Shown here: one piece after another, positions 10,072 through 18,158 of the stretch
Layout of the letters: every line of letters starts with the position of its first letter
Position numbering within the stretch: position 1 is the first letter of the stretch
NCBI RefSeq assembly: GCF_003813775.1
Contig: NZ_RPDH01000002.1
Coordinates: forward strand, 1,488,001 to 1,552,000
Length of the DNA stretch: 64,000 nt
Origin: Chitinophaga lutea
GTDB lineage: Bacteria > Bacteroidota > Bacteroidia > Chitinophagales > Chitinophagaceae
Direction of reading: 5' to 3'
Made by a program: the position numbers and the translations under genes
The notes under the pieces: model-generated
The model's database searches: none
Seen by the model: only the letters and a program-made list of their open reading frames with translations
What the model was told of the DNA's origin: nothing

Positions 10072-10764
10072 ATGGCTGAAAAAGACCTGAGCATTATTCT
10101 CGTCCACGGGGCGTGGGGAGACGGTTCCCATTGGCGGCATGTCATTCCGCTGCTGCACAAAGCGGGCTACAAGGTGCGGGCGGCGCAGAACCCGCTGACG
10201 TCATTGGAAGACGACATCAACAAAACGAAAGACCTGATCGACAACCAGGACGGCAAGGTGTTGCTGGTGGGGCATTCCTACGGCGGCGCCGTGATCACCG
10301 GGGCGGGGCTGCATGAGAAGGTGGCCGGCCTGGTGTATATTGCCGCATTTGCGCCCGACAAAGGCGACAGCCTGGGCGGCATCTTTTCGCGCCGCGAACA
10401 GCCACCCGGCGGCGCCAGCATCTATCCCGATGAAAAGGGCGTTTTATGGATCCGGTACGACGAGTTTCACACCAACTTCTGCGCGGATGTGCCGGAAGAA
10501 GATGCGCTGGTGATGTCGCTCTCACAGAAAGCCATTAACGGCCGGTGTTTCGGGGATGCCACCGGCGAGCCTGCCTGGAAAACCAAACCCAGCTGGTACC
10601 AGGTGTCTGACCAGGACCGCATGATACCGCCCGTCACCCAGCAGGAAATGGCCGATCATATCGGCGCCAAAAAGATCATCCATCTCGATGCCAGCCATGC
10701 ATCGCTGGCATCGCAGGCAAAAGCGGTGGCCGGGCTCATACTGGAAGCCGCAAAAGCGGTATAG
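10072..10764 (+). CDS. Alpha/beta hydrolase
   Basis: Single-domain alpha/beta-hydrolase of 230 residues, without a signal peptide, so cytoplasmic. It starts with the family strand and oxyanion segment LSIILVHGAWGDGSHW. The nucleophile elbow is GHSYGG at 67-72 with Ser69 as nucleophile. A late acid candidate is Asp182 in VSDQDRMIPP, and the catalytic His is probably His209 in LDASHASL. The sequence type is that of small esterases related to plant methylesterases and salicylate or pheophorbide esterases, but the substrate is unknown. It stands alone, convergent with the pirin gene across a strong GC-rich hairpin. Confidence 0.9.
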   Translation: MAEKDLSIILVHGAWGDGSHWRHVIPLLHKAGYKVRAAQNPLTSLEDDINKTKDLIDNQDGKVLLVGHSYGGAVITGAGLHEKVAGLVYIAAFAPDKGDSLGGIFSRREQPPGGASIYPDEKGVLWIRYDEFHTNFCADVPEEDALVMSLSQKAINGRCFGDATGEPAWKTKPSWYQVSDQDRMIPPVTQQEMADHIGAKKIIHLDASHASLASQAKAVAGLILEAAKAV

Positions 10765-10777
10765 CCCATATCGTAAA

Positions 10778-10808
10778 ACGGGCCGGCTGTCTATGACAAC
10801 CGGCCCGT
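10778..10808. terminator. Hairpin terminator between convergent genes
   Basis: Perfect 9-base arms ACGGGCCGG / CCGGCCCGT around a 13-base loop, with a further ATATC/GATAT pairing outside. On the minus strand it is followed by TTTTACGA, so it best ends the pirin transcript; for the hydrolase it is a weaker terminator. Confidence 0.6.
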
Positions 10809-10831
10809 TGATATCCGTTCCTCTTCCTTAC

Positions 10832-11701
10832 TTAATCCAATACCCCGAATTTACCGAGGTTGTAATCCATGATCGCCTGTTCTATTTCTTCTTTGGTGTT
10901 CATCACGAACGGCCCGTAACTCACGATCGGTTCGTTGATGGGCTCGCCGCTGAGCACCAGCACCACGGCATTTTTGTCTGCCGTCAGTTCAAGCTCCTCT
11001 CCTTCGTTCCCGAACAATACGAAGCTGTGTTCCGCTACAGGTGTGCCGTTGATGGTGATGTTCCCGTTGATGACCAGCAGGGCGGTGTTATGCGTAGCCG
11101 GGATGCTGGTTTTGAATGCGCCGCCTGCGTTGAGGCGCACGTCGAAGAGGTTCACCGGGGTGTAGGTGCTGGCCGCGCCGGATACGCCGTTGGCATTGCC
11201 GGCGATGACGTTCACCACGCCGCCGTCGTTGTCCAGCACGAGTTTACCCATTTTATCGGCCGTGAGCGCCTGGTAATGCGGGTCCACGGATTTATCTTTT
11301 TTCGGGAGGTTCACCCAGAGCTGCACCATTTCGAAGGGGCCGCCTTTCCTGGAGAACGATTCCTCGTGAAATTCCTTGTGCAGGATGCCGTTGCCGGCCG
11401 TCATCCACTGTACGTCGCCGGGGTTGATGACACCGCTGCTGCCGCTGCTGTCGTAATGCGCCACGCTGCCTTTGTAGGCGATGGTCACCGTTTCGAAACC
11501 TTTGTGGGGATGCACGTCTACGCCGCGGATATGATCGGACGGGCCGAAGTCGTATTCCGCGTTAAAATCGAGCATTAAAAAAGGGCTGATGCGTTTCTGC
11601 AGAATACCTGCGCCGGGGATGAAGTTGAACACCCGGAAACCGTCGCCCACCATACCGGGCCTTGCAGGTTTTGCCGCTATTTTCTCGATGATCTTTTTCA
11701 T
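10832..11701 (-). CDS. Pirin family protein
   Basis: Bicupin of the pirin family, 289 residues, cytoplasmic. The N-terminal cupin has the metal ligands expected from human pirin: His64 and His66 in VDVHPHKGFE, His108 and Glu110 in GILHKEF. Family segments HPHKGFETVTI, GDVQWMTAGNGILH and QLWVNLP are clear. The C-terminal half is the usual second cupin, ending with an extension FVMNTKEEIEQAIMDYNLGKFG that is common in bacterial pirins. Members act as quercetinase-like dioxygenases or redox-sensing co-regulators; which applies here is unknown. A Crp-type regulator gene lies 150 bases upstream on the same strand. Confidence 0.95.
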   Translation of the reverse strand: MKKIIEKIAAKPARPGMVGDGFRVFNFIPGAGILQKRISPFLMLDFNAEYDFGPSDHIRGVDVHPHKGFETVTIAYKGSVAHYDSSGSSGVINPGDVQWMTAGNGILHKEFHEESFSRKGGPFEMVQLWVNLPKKDKSVDPHYQALTADKMGKLVLDNDGGVVNVIAGNANGVSGAASTYTPVNLFDVRLNAGGAFKTSIPATHNTALLVINGNITINGTPVAEHSFVLFGNEGEELELTADKNAVVLVLSGEPINEPIVSYGPFVMNTKEEIEQAIMDYNLGKFGVLD

Positions 11702-11725
11702 GGTTTACTCCTTTATTTCTTTACA

Positions 11726-11733
11726 CAAAGGTA
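11726..11733 (-). promoter_or_regulatory. Promoter -7 box for the pirin gene
   Basis: TACCTTTG on the minus strand, an exact TAnnTTTG box about 25 bases before the pirin start codon. I see no clear -33 TTTG at the right distance, so only the -7 element is supported. Confidence 0.4.
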
Positions 11734-11850
11734 TTGATGGCGCCGTTGCCCCATCTTGATGTATGATAAGACCGGTGTTTCGGGACGGCGGATGATGCGA
11801 CTGTCCCGATGGATGTTTCGTGAGTATTGCGGGTTAACAGGAACAGGCGC

Positions 11851-12441
11851 CTACTTCCCGAAGTTCTTCCTCGCCAGCTCTTTTCTCACGCGGCTGAGGG
11901 TTTCGGGGGTGATGCCCAGGTACGAGGCCACCATCAGCTGGGGCACACGCAACATCACATTGGGGTACATATGAATAAAGGAAAGATAGCGCTCTTCCGC
12001 GGTGGCGGCCAGCAGCGAGGCGATGCGCTGCTGCATGTGGCGGGCGGTGTTGTGAAGGAGGTAAATGTTGTACCGGGCGTAAGCGGGGCAAATTTCCTGT
12101 GCCCTGTCCATAAAATTTCGGTTCACCACCACTACTTCCGCGTCTTCCACCACATCCACATAAAAAGTAGCCGGTTCCCCAAAATACATCGCGCCCCGGT
12201 CGCCAATCCACCAGTTTTCCGGCGCGAACTGGATGATGTGCTCCTTCCCTTTTTCGTCGGTGGCATAGGCCCTTAGGAGGCCCTTGCTGACAAAATAACC
12301 GTTATCCGAGGTATCGCCCGGCTTTACGAGGATGCGGCCTTTGGGGTACGAGCGCGGCGTCACTTCGCGGCTGAGCTGTTCGAACTGCTCGTCTGTAATG
12401 GGCGTATGGTCTTGCAGGTATTTCTTGAAAACGGTCAGCAT
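11851..12441 (-). CDS. Crp/Fnr-type transcriptional regulator
   Basis: Regulator of 196 residues. Residues about 20-125 form a cyclic-nucleotide-binding fold (PKGRILVKPGDTSDNGYFVSKGLLRAY, KEHIIQFAPENWWIGD) and the C-terminal part carries a short winged helix (VPQLMVASYLGITPETLSRVRKEL). The residues expected in a true cAMP pocket (GE...RSA) are not present, as is usual for the Bacteroidota branch, which probably senses something else. Neighbouring pirin, MBL-fold hydrolase and HxlR genes suggest a stress or detoxification setting, but no direct link is visible. Confidence 0.9.
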   Translation of the reverse strand: MLTVFKKYLQDHTPITDEQFEQLSREVTPRSYPKGRILVKPGDTSDNGYFVSKGLLRAYATDEKGKEHIIQFAPENWWIGDRGAMYFGEPATFYVDVVEDAEVVVVNRNFMDRAQEICPAYARYNIYLLHNTARHMQQRIASLLAATAEERYLSFIHMYPNVMLRVPQLMVASYLGITPETLSRVRKELARKNFGK

Positions 12442-12524
12442 GCCGCTAAATTAATGGATTTTGAGGGCCGGATGAAGGGTGCCCGGCTTCTCCTGTAAAT
12501 CCGTGTCTTGCAACCAGGGTGCCA

Positions 12525-13532
12525 CTACCGGCGACCGGGTAGCGCCGCAGCCACCGGCACAGCATATGCCTCCGGTACCCATTCCCATTTGCTGCCTTCC
12601 GGCTTCACATACCCGATGCCGGGCCAGGGGAAGTGATAGGCAAATACCTTCGTCTGTTCTTTGGCGAACCTTACCAGCAGTTTTTTGCGGGTGGCGGCTG
12701 CCTGCGCAATATCCACATCGCCGTTGAAGCCCCATTCCGGGTGCGGAATGGAGAGCACGTCTGAATGTACGAGGTCGGCCACGTGCACTATTTTTTCATT
12801 CCCTGAATAGATATGCGTGAGCGCATGGCCCGGTGTGTGCCCGGGCGCGATTTCCATGCGGATGCAGCCGAACAGTTCCGCGCCATCGTCGAAGAGCTGC
12901 ACGCGGTCGCCGAGCGCTTTGAGGGTCTGCTGCGTGCCGGTGGTAAAAACAGCCAGCAGTTGTTTGTCCTGGAACTTCGATTTTGAAAAGTCCTGCTGCG
13001 GGGCCATCCAGAACGCGTTTTCGGGTTTGGAGAGATATACTTTCGCGTTGGGGAACACCGGCTGGCCCGTTTTGGTCACCAGTCCGCCCACATGGTCCGG
13101 GTGGGCATGGGAGATGATCACCGCGGTGACGCCTTCCGGCGTAAAGCCTGCATCCGCCATGGATGGCAGCATCCAGCCGGAGTCTTTCCCGAAAGCGCCG
13201 CCCGTGCCCGTATCGATCAATATCACCTCGTTGCCCTTTTTGATGAGCAGGATGTTCATGCTTAAATCCATTTCGCTGGTGGGGCGGAAATGTTCGTGCA
13301 ACAATGCCTTTTCCGCCGCTTCGCTGCCGTTGGGGAAATTCGGCTGTACAGGGCTCAGGCGGATGAACCCGTCCGTGATCACCGTCAGTTCCAGTTCACC
13401 TACCGTGAAGCGATGAAAGGGCCGTTTGAATGCCCGCAGCGCGGGTATCATGTCCGCCCATACTTTCCTGAAGGGAATGGCAGCCGCCATCCCGGTTAAC
13501 ATCAACTGTTTGATCAGCGCTCTTCTTTCCAT
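12525..13532 (-). CDS. Exported MBL-fold metallo-hydrolase
   Basis: Metallo-beta-lactamase-fold hydrolase of 335 residues. The N-terminus (MERRALIKQLMLTGMAAAIP) resembles a Tat or Sec signal, so it likely acts in the periplasm. The metal motif HAHPDH is at 142-147, preceded by the strand ILIDTGTGGAFG; further ligands are likely in GHTPGH (IAPGHTPGHALTH) and HVADLVHSD, and the final His in FAYHFPWPG. This is the general layout of quorum-lactonase-like and YtnP-like enzymes, but substrate is unknown. It is transcribed away from an HxlR regulator, with overlapping promoters between them, so that regulator very probably controls it. Confidence 0.92.
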   Translation of the reverse strand: MERRALIKQLMLTGMAAAIPFRKVWADMIPALRAFKRPFHRFTVGELELTVITDGFIRLSPVQPNFPNGSEAAEKALLHEHFRPTSEMDLSMNILLIKKGNEVILIDTGTGGAFGKDSGWMLPSMADAGFTPEGVTAVIISHAHPDHVGGLVTKTGQPVFPNAKVYLSKPENAFWMAPQQDFSKSKFQDKQLLAVFTTGTQQTLKALGDRVQLFDDGAELFGCIRMEIAPGHTPGHALTHIYSGNEKIVHVADLVHSDVLSIPHPEWGFNGDVDIAQAAATRKKLLVRFAKEQTKVFAYHFPWPGIGYVKPEGSKWEWVPEAYAVPVAAALPGRR

Positions 13533-13542
13533 CTTGCAATAA

Positions 13543-13574
13543 TTTGCTGCAAATCTACCGGCACACTATCTTTG
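13543..13574 (+). promoter_or_regulatory. Promoter of the HxlR regulator
   Basis: TTTG at 13543-13546, exactly 20 bases, then TATCTTTG at 13567-13574: a full Bacteroidota promoter. Transcription would start near 13579, inside the candidate operator. Confidence 0.7.
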
Positions 13575-13580
13575 AAACAA
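13550..13580 (-). promoter_or_regulatory. Promoter of the MBL-fold hydrolase gene
   Basis: On the minus strand TTG (13580-13578), 20 bases, then TAGATTTG (13557-13550). It overlaps the oppositely directed HxlR promoter almost completely. Transcription would begin near 13545, about a dozen bases before the hydrolase start codon. Confidence 0.65.
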
Positions 13581-13603
13581 GTAGGCACTTAAAAGTAGGC
13601 TAC
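13579..13603. promoter_or_regulatory. Candidate HxlR operator
   Basis: Direct repeat AAGTAGGC at 13579-13586 and 13593-13600, with the inverted repeat ACTT-AA-AAGT between and across the copies and outer GTAG/CTAC. It covers the start point of the HxlR transcript and the -33 box of the hydrolase promoter, so a bound dimer could affect both genes. The assignment to HxlR is inference. Confidence 0.45.
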
Positions 13604-13639
13604 GCACCAAAAGGATACTAATACTGACAATCAAGTGTG

Positions 13640-14011
13640 ATGAAAGAAAAAAATGTTGAAAAACAGTCGCCCATGTGCTCGGTGGATTTTGCGTTCCGGC
13701 GGATCGGCGGCAAATACAAAGGCAGGATCCTGTGGTACCTCCACCTGAACCGCGTTTTGCGGTACGGTGAGCTGCGTCGCCATATTACCGACATCACCCC
13801 TAAAATGCTGTCGCAAACGCTGCGGGAATTGGAGGAAGACCACCTGATCCACCGGGAGGTATATCATGAGGTGCCGCCCCGGGTGGAATACTCCCTCACG
13901 GACGTGGGCGCCGAGCTGGTGCCGTTCATCAATCACCTGCGGATGTGGGGTGAGCAAAGGATGCGGAAGGAGAATATACCGATGTTCCAGCAGGGGGAGC
14001 CTTGTGCGTAG
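13640..14011 (+). CDS. HxlR family winged-helix regulator
   Basis: Small DNA-binding protein of 123 residues. The ATG at 13640 is preferred to the in-frame GTG one codon earlier. It has the HxlR layout: a Cys near the N-terminus (SPMCSVDFAFRRIGGKYKGRILWYL), helix-turn-helix RYGELRRHITDITPKMLSQTLRELEEDHLIHRE, wing VPPRVEYSLTDVGAELVPF, and a C-terminal dimer helix. Cys13 is at the position used for redox or electrophile sensing in some relatives, so it may respond to quinones or aldehydes. It is divergent from the MBL-fold hydrolase, its likely target. Confidence 0.93.
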   Translation: MKEKNVEKQSPMCSVDFAFRRIGGKYKGRILWYLHLNRVLRYGELRRHITDITPKMLSQTLRELEEDHLIHREVYHEVPPRVEYSLTDVGAELVPFINHLRMWGEQRMRKENIPMFQQGEPCA

Positions 14012-14254
14012 CGAAGCGTTTCCTGGCCAGGGATAACTGGAAGCTCCCGTTACACAGAAAAATTCCAGCGCAACATACCGCGCCCGTCCATGGATAAACC
14101 CGGCTGCCGCCAACCGGTAAGCCCTCATAAACGCCGTTGCTCCATCTTCCCGGTACGGCGAAACTTTTTTCCCTATCTTGGCCCCGACACTCTTTATTTG
14201 TATGAAAGGCGGTTGTACGGGAATCCCCAACCCTGCCTGACAATTCATTCACAC

Positions 14255-15844
14255 ATGAAACCAAAATTATTCCTGTTGCTGCTATTTACAGCGGCTACCA
14301 CCTGGGCCCATGCCCAATCTTCCAGCGAGATCGCCGGCATCGAAAAAGACCTGACGGTTTTCGACAGCCCGATGGCGACGGCCCTCAAAAAGAAAACGAA
14401 GAAAAAAGACATTGAAGCCATGCAGCACCCGCAGCTGCGCGAGGCCGCACTGGCCATGCTGAACGGACAGTATGCCCCGCAGTACCGCCTGGCCGATTAT
14501 GCCGCCATCCTCACTCCCACCACCCTGGGCCGGGAACTGATGATCGGCGACGGGTACAGCCGGTACGAAAATATGACCGGCGTGTATTTACCGGCAGGCC
14601 GCCACGTGGTGCTGGTGAGCAATATCGCCGAAGGGAAATCCGTGGGTCTGGTGGTGCCGAACTGGAACCGCCGCGCGCCGGAAGGCATCGAGCCCACGAA
14701 GGATCCCGCCGGCTGGGGCATCGTGAAACAAAAATTCACACTGCAGAACGGCGTGAACATCATTGACGTGAAAGGCTTCGACGGGCTGGCCTATGTCGAT
14801 TATTATTCCGACACTCCGGACAATGAAAAACCCGTCAGGGTGCATTTCGTCAACGCAGCGGTGAACGGCTATTTCGACATCAGCAAACACAACAACGAAG
14901 ACTGGAACAAACTCATCGATAACGCGGTGTACCCCATCATCGACGCCAAAGGCGCCCATATCCAGATCGTGTACCCGGCGGCCGACTGTAAAAAACATGC
15001 CTACGGCAGAGGCGTGGAGCTCATCAGCAACTACGATTCGCTGGTGTACCGCCAGCACCGCATCCTCGGCCTGATCAAATACAACAAGGTGCCGAAAAAC
15101 CACATCCTGGCGCGCGTGAACTATAACTACTACATGTTCCGGGACGGCGACGGCGTGGCCTACATGGGCACCCAGCCGGGCAATGCCATGCCGCTGGTAG
15201 TAGACCCGAACCGCGTGATCAAAGGCGATCCATGCTGGGGCTTCAGTCATGAAGTAGGCCACGTGCACCAGGTGCGGCCCTTCTTCAACTGGGGCGGCCT
15301 CGGTGAAGTGAGCAACAACATTTTCTCGCTGTATGTCACCACCTCCTTCGGCAACAAAAGCCGGATTTCAGAGCAAAAGAACTACCAGAAGTCGCGCGAC
15401 AGCATCATCAACAGGAAGATCTGCTACCTGCAGGACAAAGACGTGTTCAACCGCCTCATCCCGTTCTGGCAGCTGCAACTGTATTTCGCGGGCGAGGGCG
15501 GCAACCCCGACTTCTACCCCGACCTGTTTGAGGCCTTCCGCCGCCAGGGCGAAGCCACCCGGCCCGCCGGGCAAAAACAGCGCGCCGAAGGCTGGGGAGC
15601 CAGGGGCAGCAACCCCGCCGTACACCAGCTGAACTTCGTCAAAACCGCCTGCCAGGTGAGTAAAACGGACCTCAGCGAGTTTTTCGACAAGTATGGGTTC
15701 TTCTATGTGGGGGCGTTCAAATACGATGATTACGGCAAGTACAGCTATGATATGACGCAGGCCATGGTGGATGCCTGTAAAGCGGAGATTGCGGCAATGA
15801 AGCTGCCGAAGCCGAAAGTGGATATCAGCGGGTTGGAGGATTGA
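14255..15844 (+). CDS. Secreted M60-like (enhancin-type) zinc metallopeptidase
   Basis: Exported protein of 529 residues; the start at 14255 gives a clean signal peptide (cleavage after AHAQ), while an in-frame extension to 14090 has no such feature. The zinc motif HEVGH is at 332-336 with a downstream Glu351 in GGLGEVSNN, which matches the M60 pattern HExxH(8-28)E. Trp-Gly-Phe before the motif (CWGFSHEVGH) and the later LIPFWQLQLYF also fit the family. M60 peptidases cut O-glycosylated, mucin-like proteins; a host-free soil role could be on other glycoproteins. An N-terminal beta-sandwich (YLPAGRHVVLVSN) precedes the catalytic part. A terminator follows directly. Confidence 0.85.
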   Translation: MKPKLFLLLLFTAATTWAHAQSSSEIAGIEKDLTVFDSPMATALKKKTKKKDIEAMQHPQLREAALAMLNGQYAPQYRLADYAAILTPTTLGRELMIGDGYSRYENMTGVYLPAGRHVVLVSNIAEGKSVGLVVPNWNRRAPEGIEPTKDPAGWGIVKQKFTLQNGVNIIDVKGFDGLAYVDYYSDTPDNEKPVRVHFVNAAVNGYFDISKHNNEDWNKLIDNAVYPIIDAKGAHIQIVYPAADCKKHAYGRGVELISNYDSLVYRQHRILGLIKYNKVPKNHILARVNYNYYMFRDGDGVAYMGTQPGNAMPLVVDPNRVIKGDPCWGFSHEVGHVHQVRPFFNWGGLGEVSNNIFSLYVTTSFGNKSRISEQKNYQKSRDSIINRKICYLQDKDVFNRLIPFWQLQLYFAGEGGNPDFYPDLFEAFRRQGEATRPAGQKQRAEGWGARGSNPAVHQLNFVKTACQVSKTDLSEFFDKYGFFYVGAFKYDDYGKYSYDMTQAMVDACKAEIAAMKLPKPKVDISGLED

Positions 15845-15868
15845 GGAACGGATGAAGTACTTTATATG

Positions 15869-15907
15869 AAAAGGGCTGCGCGATGCGCGGCCCTTTTGTT
15901 GTATTTT
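15869..15907 (+). terminator. Terminator after the M60-like peptidase
   Basis: AAAAGGGC-t-GCGC-gat-GCGC-g-GCCCTTTT, followed by GTTGTATTTTG. Strong intrinsic terminator 24 bases after the stop codon. Confidence 0.85.
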
Positions 15908-16508
15908 GTATATGTTTGTAAGCACGGATCGAATCGATTGCTTGAGACTATTACAAAACCGGGGGCTGGAGGATATTTTTATCGCTTGTATTGACAATCT
16001 TCAGGGCTTTGCAGATGCAATAGAAAGTATCTTCCCTCAAACCGAAGTACAACTTTGTATTGTTCACCAAATCCGTAACAGTCAAAAGTACTTGTCTTAC
16101 AAGGACGTCAAGCCCTTTATGAAGGATTTGCAAGGTGTTTACCGGGCTGCGACGGTTGATCAGGCGGAGCGTAATCTTGGCCAGCTTGAAGTCAACTGGG
16201 GGCAACGCTACCCCAAAGTCATAGAATCCTGGAGAAAGAACTGGCCGCGTTTAAGCAGCTACTTCCAATACAACAAGGATGTTCGCAGGATTATGTACAC
16301 CACCAATATCATCGAGGGGTTCCACCGACAGCTCCGGGCCGTAACAAAATCAAAAGGCGCCTTCCAATCCGAAGACGCCCTAATGAAACTTTTATTCCTC
16401 GTTCAGGAAAATATCTGCGCTAAGTGGAACAAACCGGTTCACAACTGGAATCAGACGCTTGCTCAACTATCTATTATCTTTGGGGACAGGCTCAAACTCA
16501 ATCTCTAA
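15906..16508 (+). pseudogene. IS256-type (mutator) transposase, 5'-truncated
   Basis: The C-terminal half of an IS256-family DDE transposase. Homology begins only near 15951 (LQNRGLEDIFIACIDNLQGFADAI), with the second catalytic Asp in ACIDNL, the segment VQLCIVHQIRNSQKY, and the catalytic Glu in YTTNIIEGFHRQLR. The N-terminal DNA-binding part and the first catalytic Asp are gone, and the first 15 codons of the open frame do not look like transposase. The protein cannot be active. It ends intact with LSIIFGDRLKLNL. Confidence 0.88.
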
Positions 16509-16537
16509 CAAACTGACACACTTTATGTAATACTACC
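15951..16537 (+). mobile_element. Remnant of an IS256-family insertion sequence
   Basis: The transposase fragment plus the following 29 bases, which contain a likely right end (CTGACACACTTTATG, ending near TACTACC). The left part and left inverted repeat are missing. The right boundary is an estimate. Confidence 0.55.
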
Positions 16538-16551
16538 GATTGCTTATATCA

Positions 16552-16833
16552 TTAAATGTCGCTCTTCTTTTTAATCTGCACATTCATTCCAAATTTCTCT
16601 GCAATATCTTTTCCTTTAACAAAGAGCCCATATACATACAAACAAGCCTCTTCTTCCGTTACGAACACCCTCTCATCATTTCGTCCACCACGCTCATCCA
16701 AATAAAAAACCTCCCACTTCGCATAATTATGAAAAAGGATAATTGCATCAGGCTTTAAGTCGCCATTCAAAGAATAGCTTCGAGAACTAATCTTTAAATC
16801 CCGCAATCTCTGATCTAATTCTAACACCTTCAT
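16552..16833 (-). CDS. Small hypothetical protein, possibly immunity-like
   Basis: Soluble 93-residue protein with no signal peptide. It contains YSLNGDLKPDAIILFHNYAKWEVFYLDERGG and a following acidic EEEACLYVYGLFV helix. This layout (YSLNG, then WEVYYxERG, then EEEAC) is one I associate with small immunity-type proteins beside polymorphic toxins, but no toxin gene is near, so this is only a suggestion. The gene is markedly AT-richer than the surrounding kilobases and lies directly beside the IS remnant. The 106 bases upstream hold two short inverted repeats (AATACCTT/AAGGTATT at 16858-16881, and AATTCC/GGAATT near 16901). Confidence 0.6.
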   Translation of the reverse strand: MKVLELDQRLRDLKISSRSYSLNGDLKPDAIILFHNYAKWEVFYLDERGGRNDERVFVTEEEACLYVYGLFVKGKDIAEKFGMNVQIKKKSDI

Positions 16834-16939
16834 AAAAATTTATTGAACTGGGACAATAATACCTTTCTTTAACAAGGTATTGACATTACTAACTTGGGGA
16901 AATTCCCTAGGAATTCCAAAGTTGGGTTATTATACTGGG

Positions 16940-17470
16940 TTATTCAATATCTCTTCTAGGATCTCCACCTTCCATAAGAAAGAACTTTTTGCAAACAGGA
17001 GAGTTGCATCCATAAAAATATGTTGTATCTTCATTTGAAATTGTAAAATAAGACCCTGCATTAACAGTGTAGCTATAAAGCGCACTATCAATCTCTACAG
17101 CCCCCCTTACTTCGCACGGTAGTACATAATATAGGTAAGAAAAATCGTGCATATTAATCGGTTCGCCATTTTTAAAGATGGTCTCAATAGAACCGGCCGA
17201 CAAGCTCCATCTCTTACACTCATTAACCATACTGTCATCCGGCATGGCCTCATTCAAAACCCAACTTATGGATTTCACGTTTATGATCGAGTTGGGTTTC
17301 ATTTCAACTTTTCTCACACTCCTTCCTTTTAAACTATCCGTTGGAAGAACTTTAATGACACTCTTTACATTCGCACTATCCTGCTCTTTATTTAAAGCAT
17401 GATTCCTGGTCCCACAAGAAATTATTATACCAACCCAACTTAATACTAAGATTAAAAAAACAAACTTCAT
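16940..17470 (-). CDS. Hypothetical lipoprotein
   Basis: 176 residues. A hydrophobic N-terminus ends in lipobox GIIISC at Cys19, so the product should be membrane-anchored and exported. The mature part shows no family I recognise; it has four more Cys residues (NECKRW, LPCEVRG, GCNSPVCKK), possibly two disulphides. Like its neighbour at 16552 it is AT-rich compared with the chromosome around it, which suggests acquisition by transfer. Confidence 0.6.
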   Translation of the reverse strand: MKFVFLILVLSWVGIIISCGTRNHALNKEQDSANVKSVIKVLPTDSLKGRSVRKVEMKPNSIINVKSISWVLNEAMPDDSMVNECKRWSLSAGSIETIFKNGEPINMHDFSYLYYVLPCEVRGAVEIDSALYSYTVNAGSYFTISNEDTTYFYGCNSPVCKKFFLMEGGDPRRDIE

Positions 17471-17543
17471 ACAAAATCTATTTGGTTATATACTGCATCC
17501 ACCAAGGAGTTTATCAGAAATGGGACCGGGCGCACTTGCGGTT

Positions 17544-17957
17544 TCACTCCCGGTTATTCGTATATGCCTCCAGGAATGCCTCCCACCCTTCAGCCACCAA
17601 AGGCTTCCCCAAAGTTTCGACCATATCTTCGGGCAGATGTTGCTCCGTTTCGATGCTCAGGGCGATCATATGTTTTCCGTCAGGCTCATAAAACACAAAA
17701 TTCCCCAACTGCATCACGGCATACAGGCAACGGATCAAGCGTTCATCCGCACACGGCCTGTTAATGGTAATACCTGAGTTCGTGGGCTCACCGGTATCCA
17801 TATAAACGGTGCAACTATTCAGTTCATCAAAATACAGATCGATGTAACTATCGTCTTTTTGCGAGATGTATTTTTCAAAGATGCGGAGGAATTTCTCCGT
17901 CGGGATTTCCTGGGCTTCTCCGTGAACATGTGCCTGCATGAAATAGTCGTACGACAT
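17544..17957 (-). CDS. Hypothetical protein
   Basis: 137-residue soluble acidic protein beginning MSYDYFMQAHVHGEAQEIP, with no signal peptide. I do not recognise the family. The compact size, the central repeat-free alpha/beta pattern (YIDLYFDELNSCTVYMD, FVFYEPDGKHMIALS) and the position among orphan genes resemble stand-alone immunity proteins, but there is no direct evidence. Confidence 0.6.
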   Translation of the reverse strand: MSYDYFMQAHVHGEAQEIPTEKFLRIFEKYISQKDDSYIDLYFDELNSCTVYMDTGEPTNSGITINRPCADERLIRCLYAVMQLGNFVFYEPDGKHMIALSIETEQHLPEDMVETLGKPLVAEGWEAFLEAYTNNRE

Positions 17958-18158
17958 GAACTGATTTTGGTTCCAAGTTAATGGAATCGCCCCGGATGCT
18001 ATTTAAAAAACTCAAAAGCGCCGGCGCACGCCTCATCCGGATTCAAACCCCTTTCCCGCGAATATCAGGCGGTAACCGGCGAATCTATATCGTTTTAACC
18101 CCGTATTGCTTTTTTTCACGAGTTTTGCGGCAAACTGCCGAATACCATAAAAAGAAAA

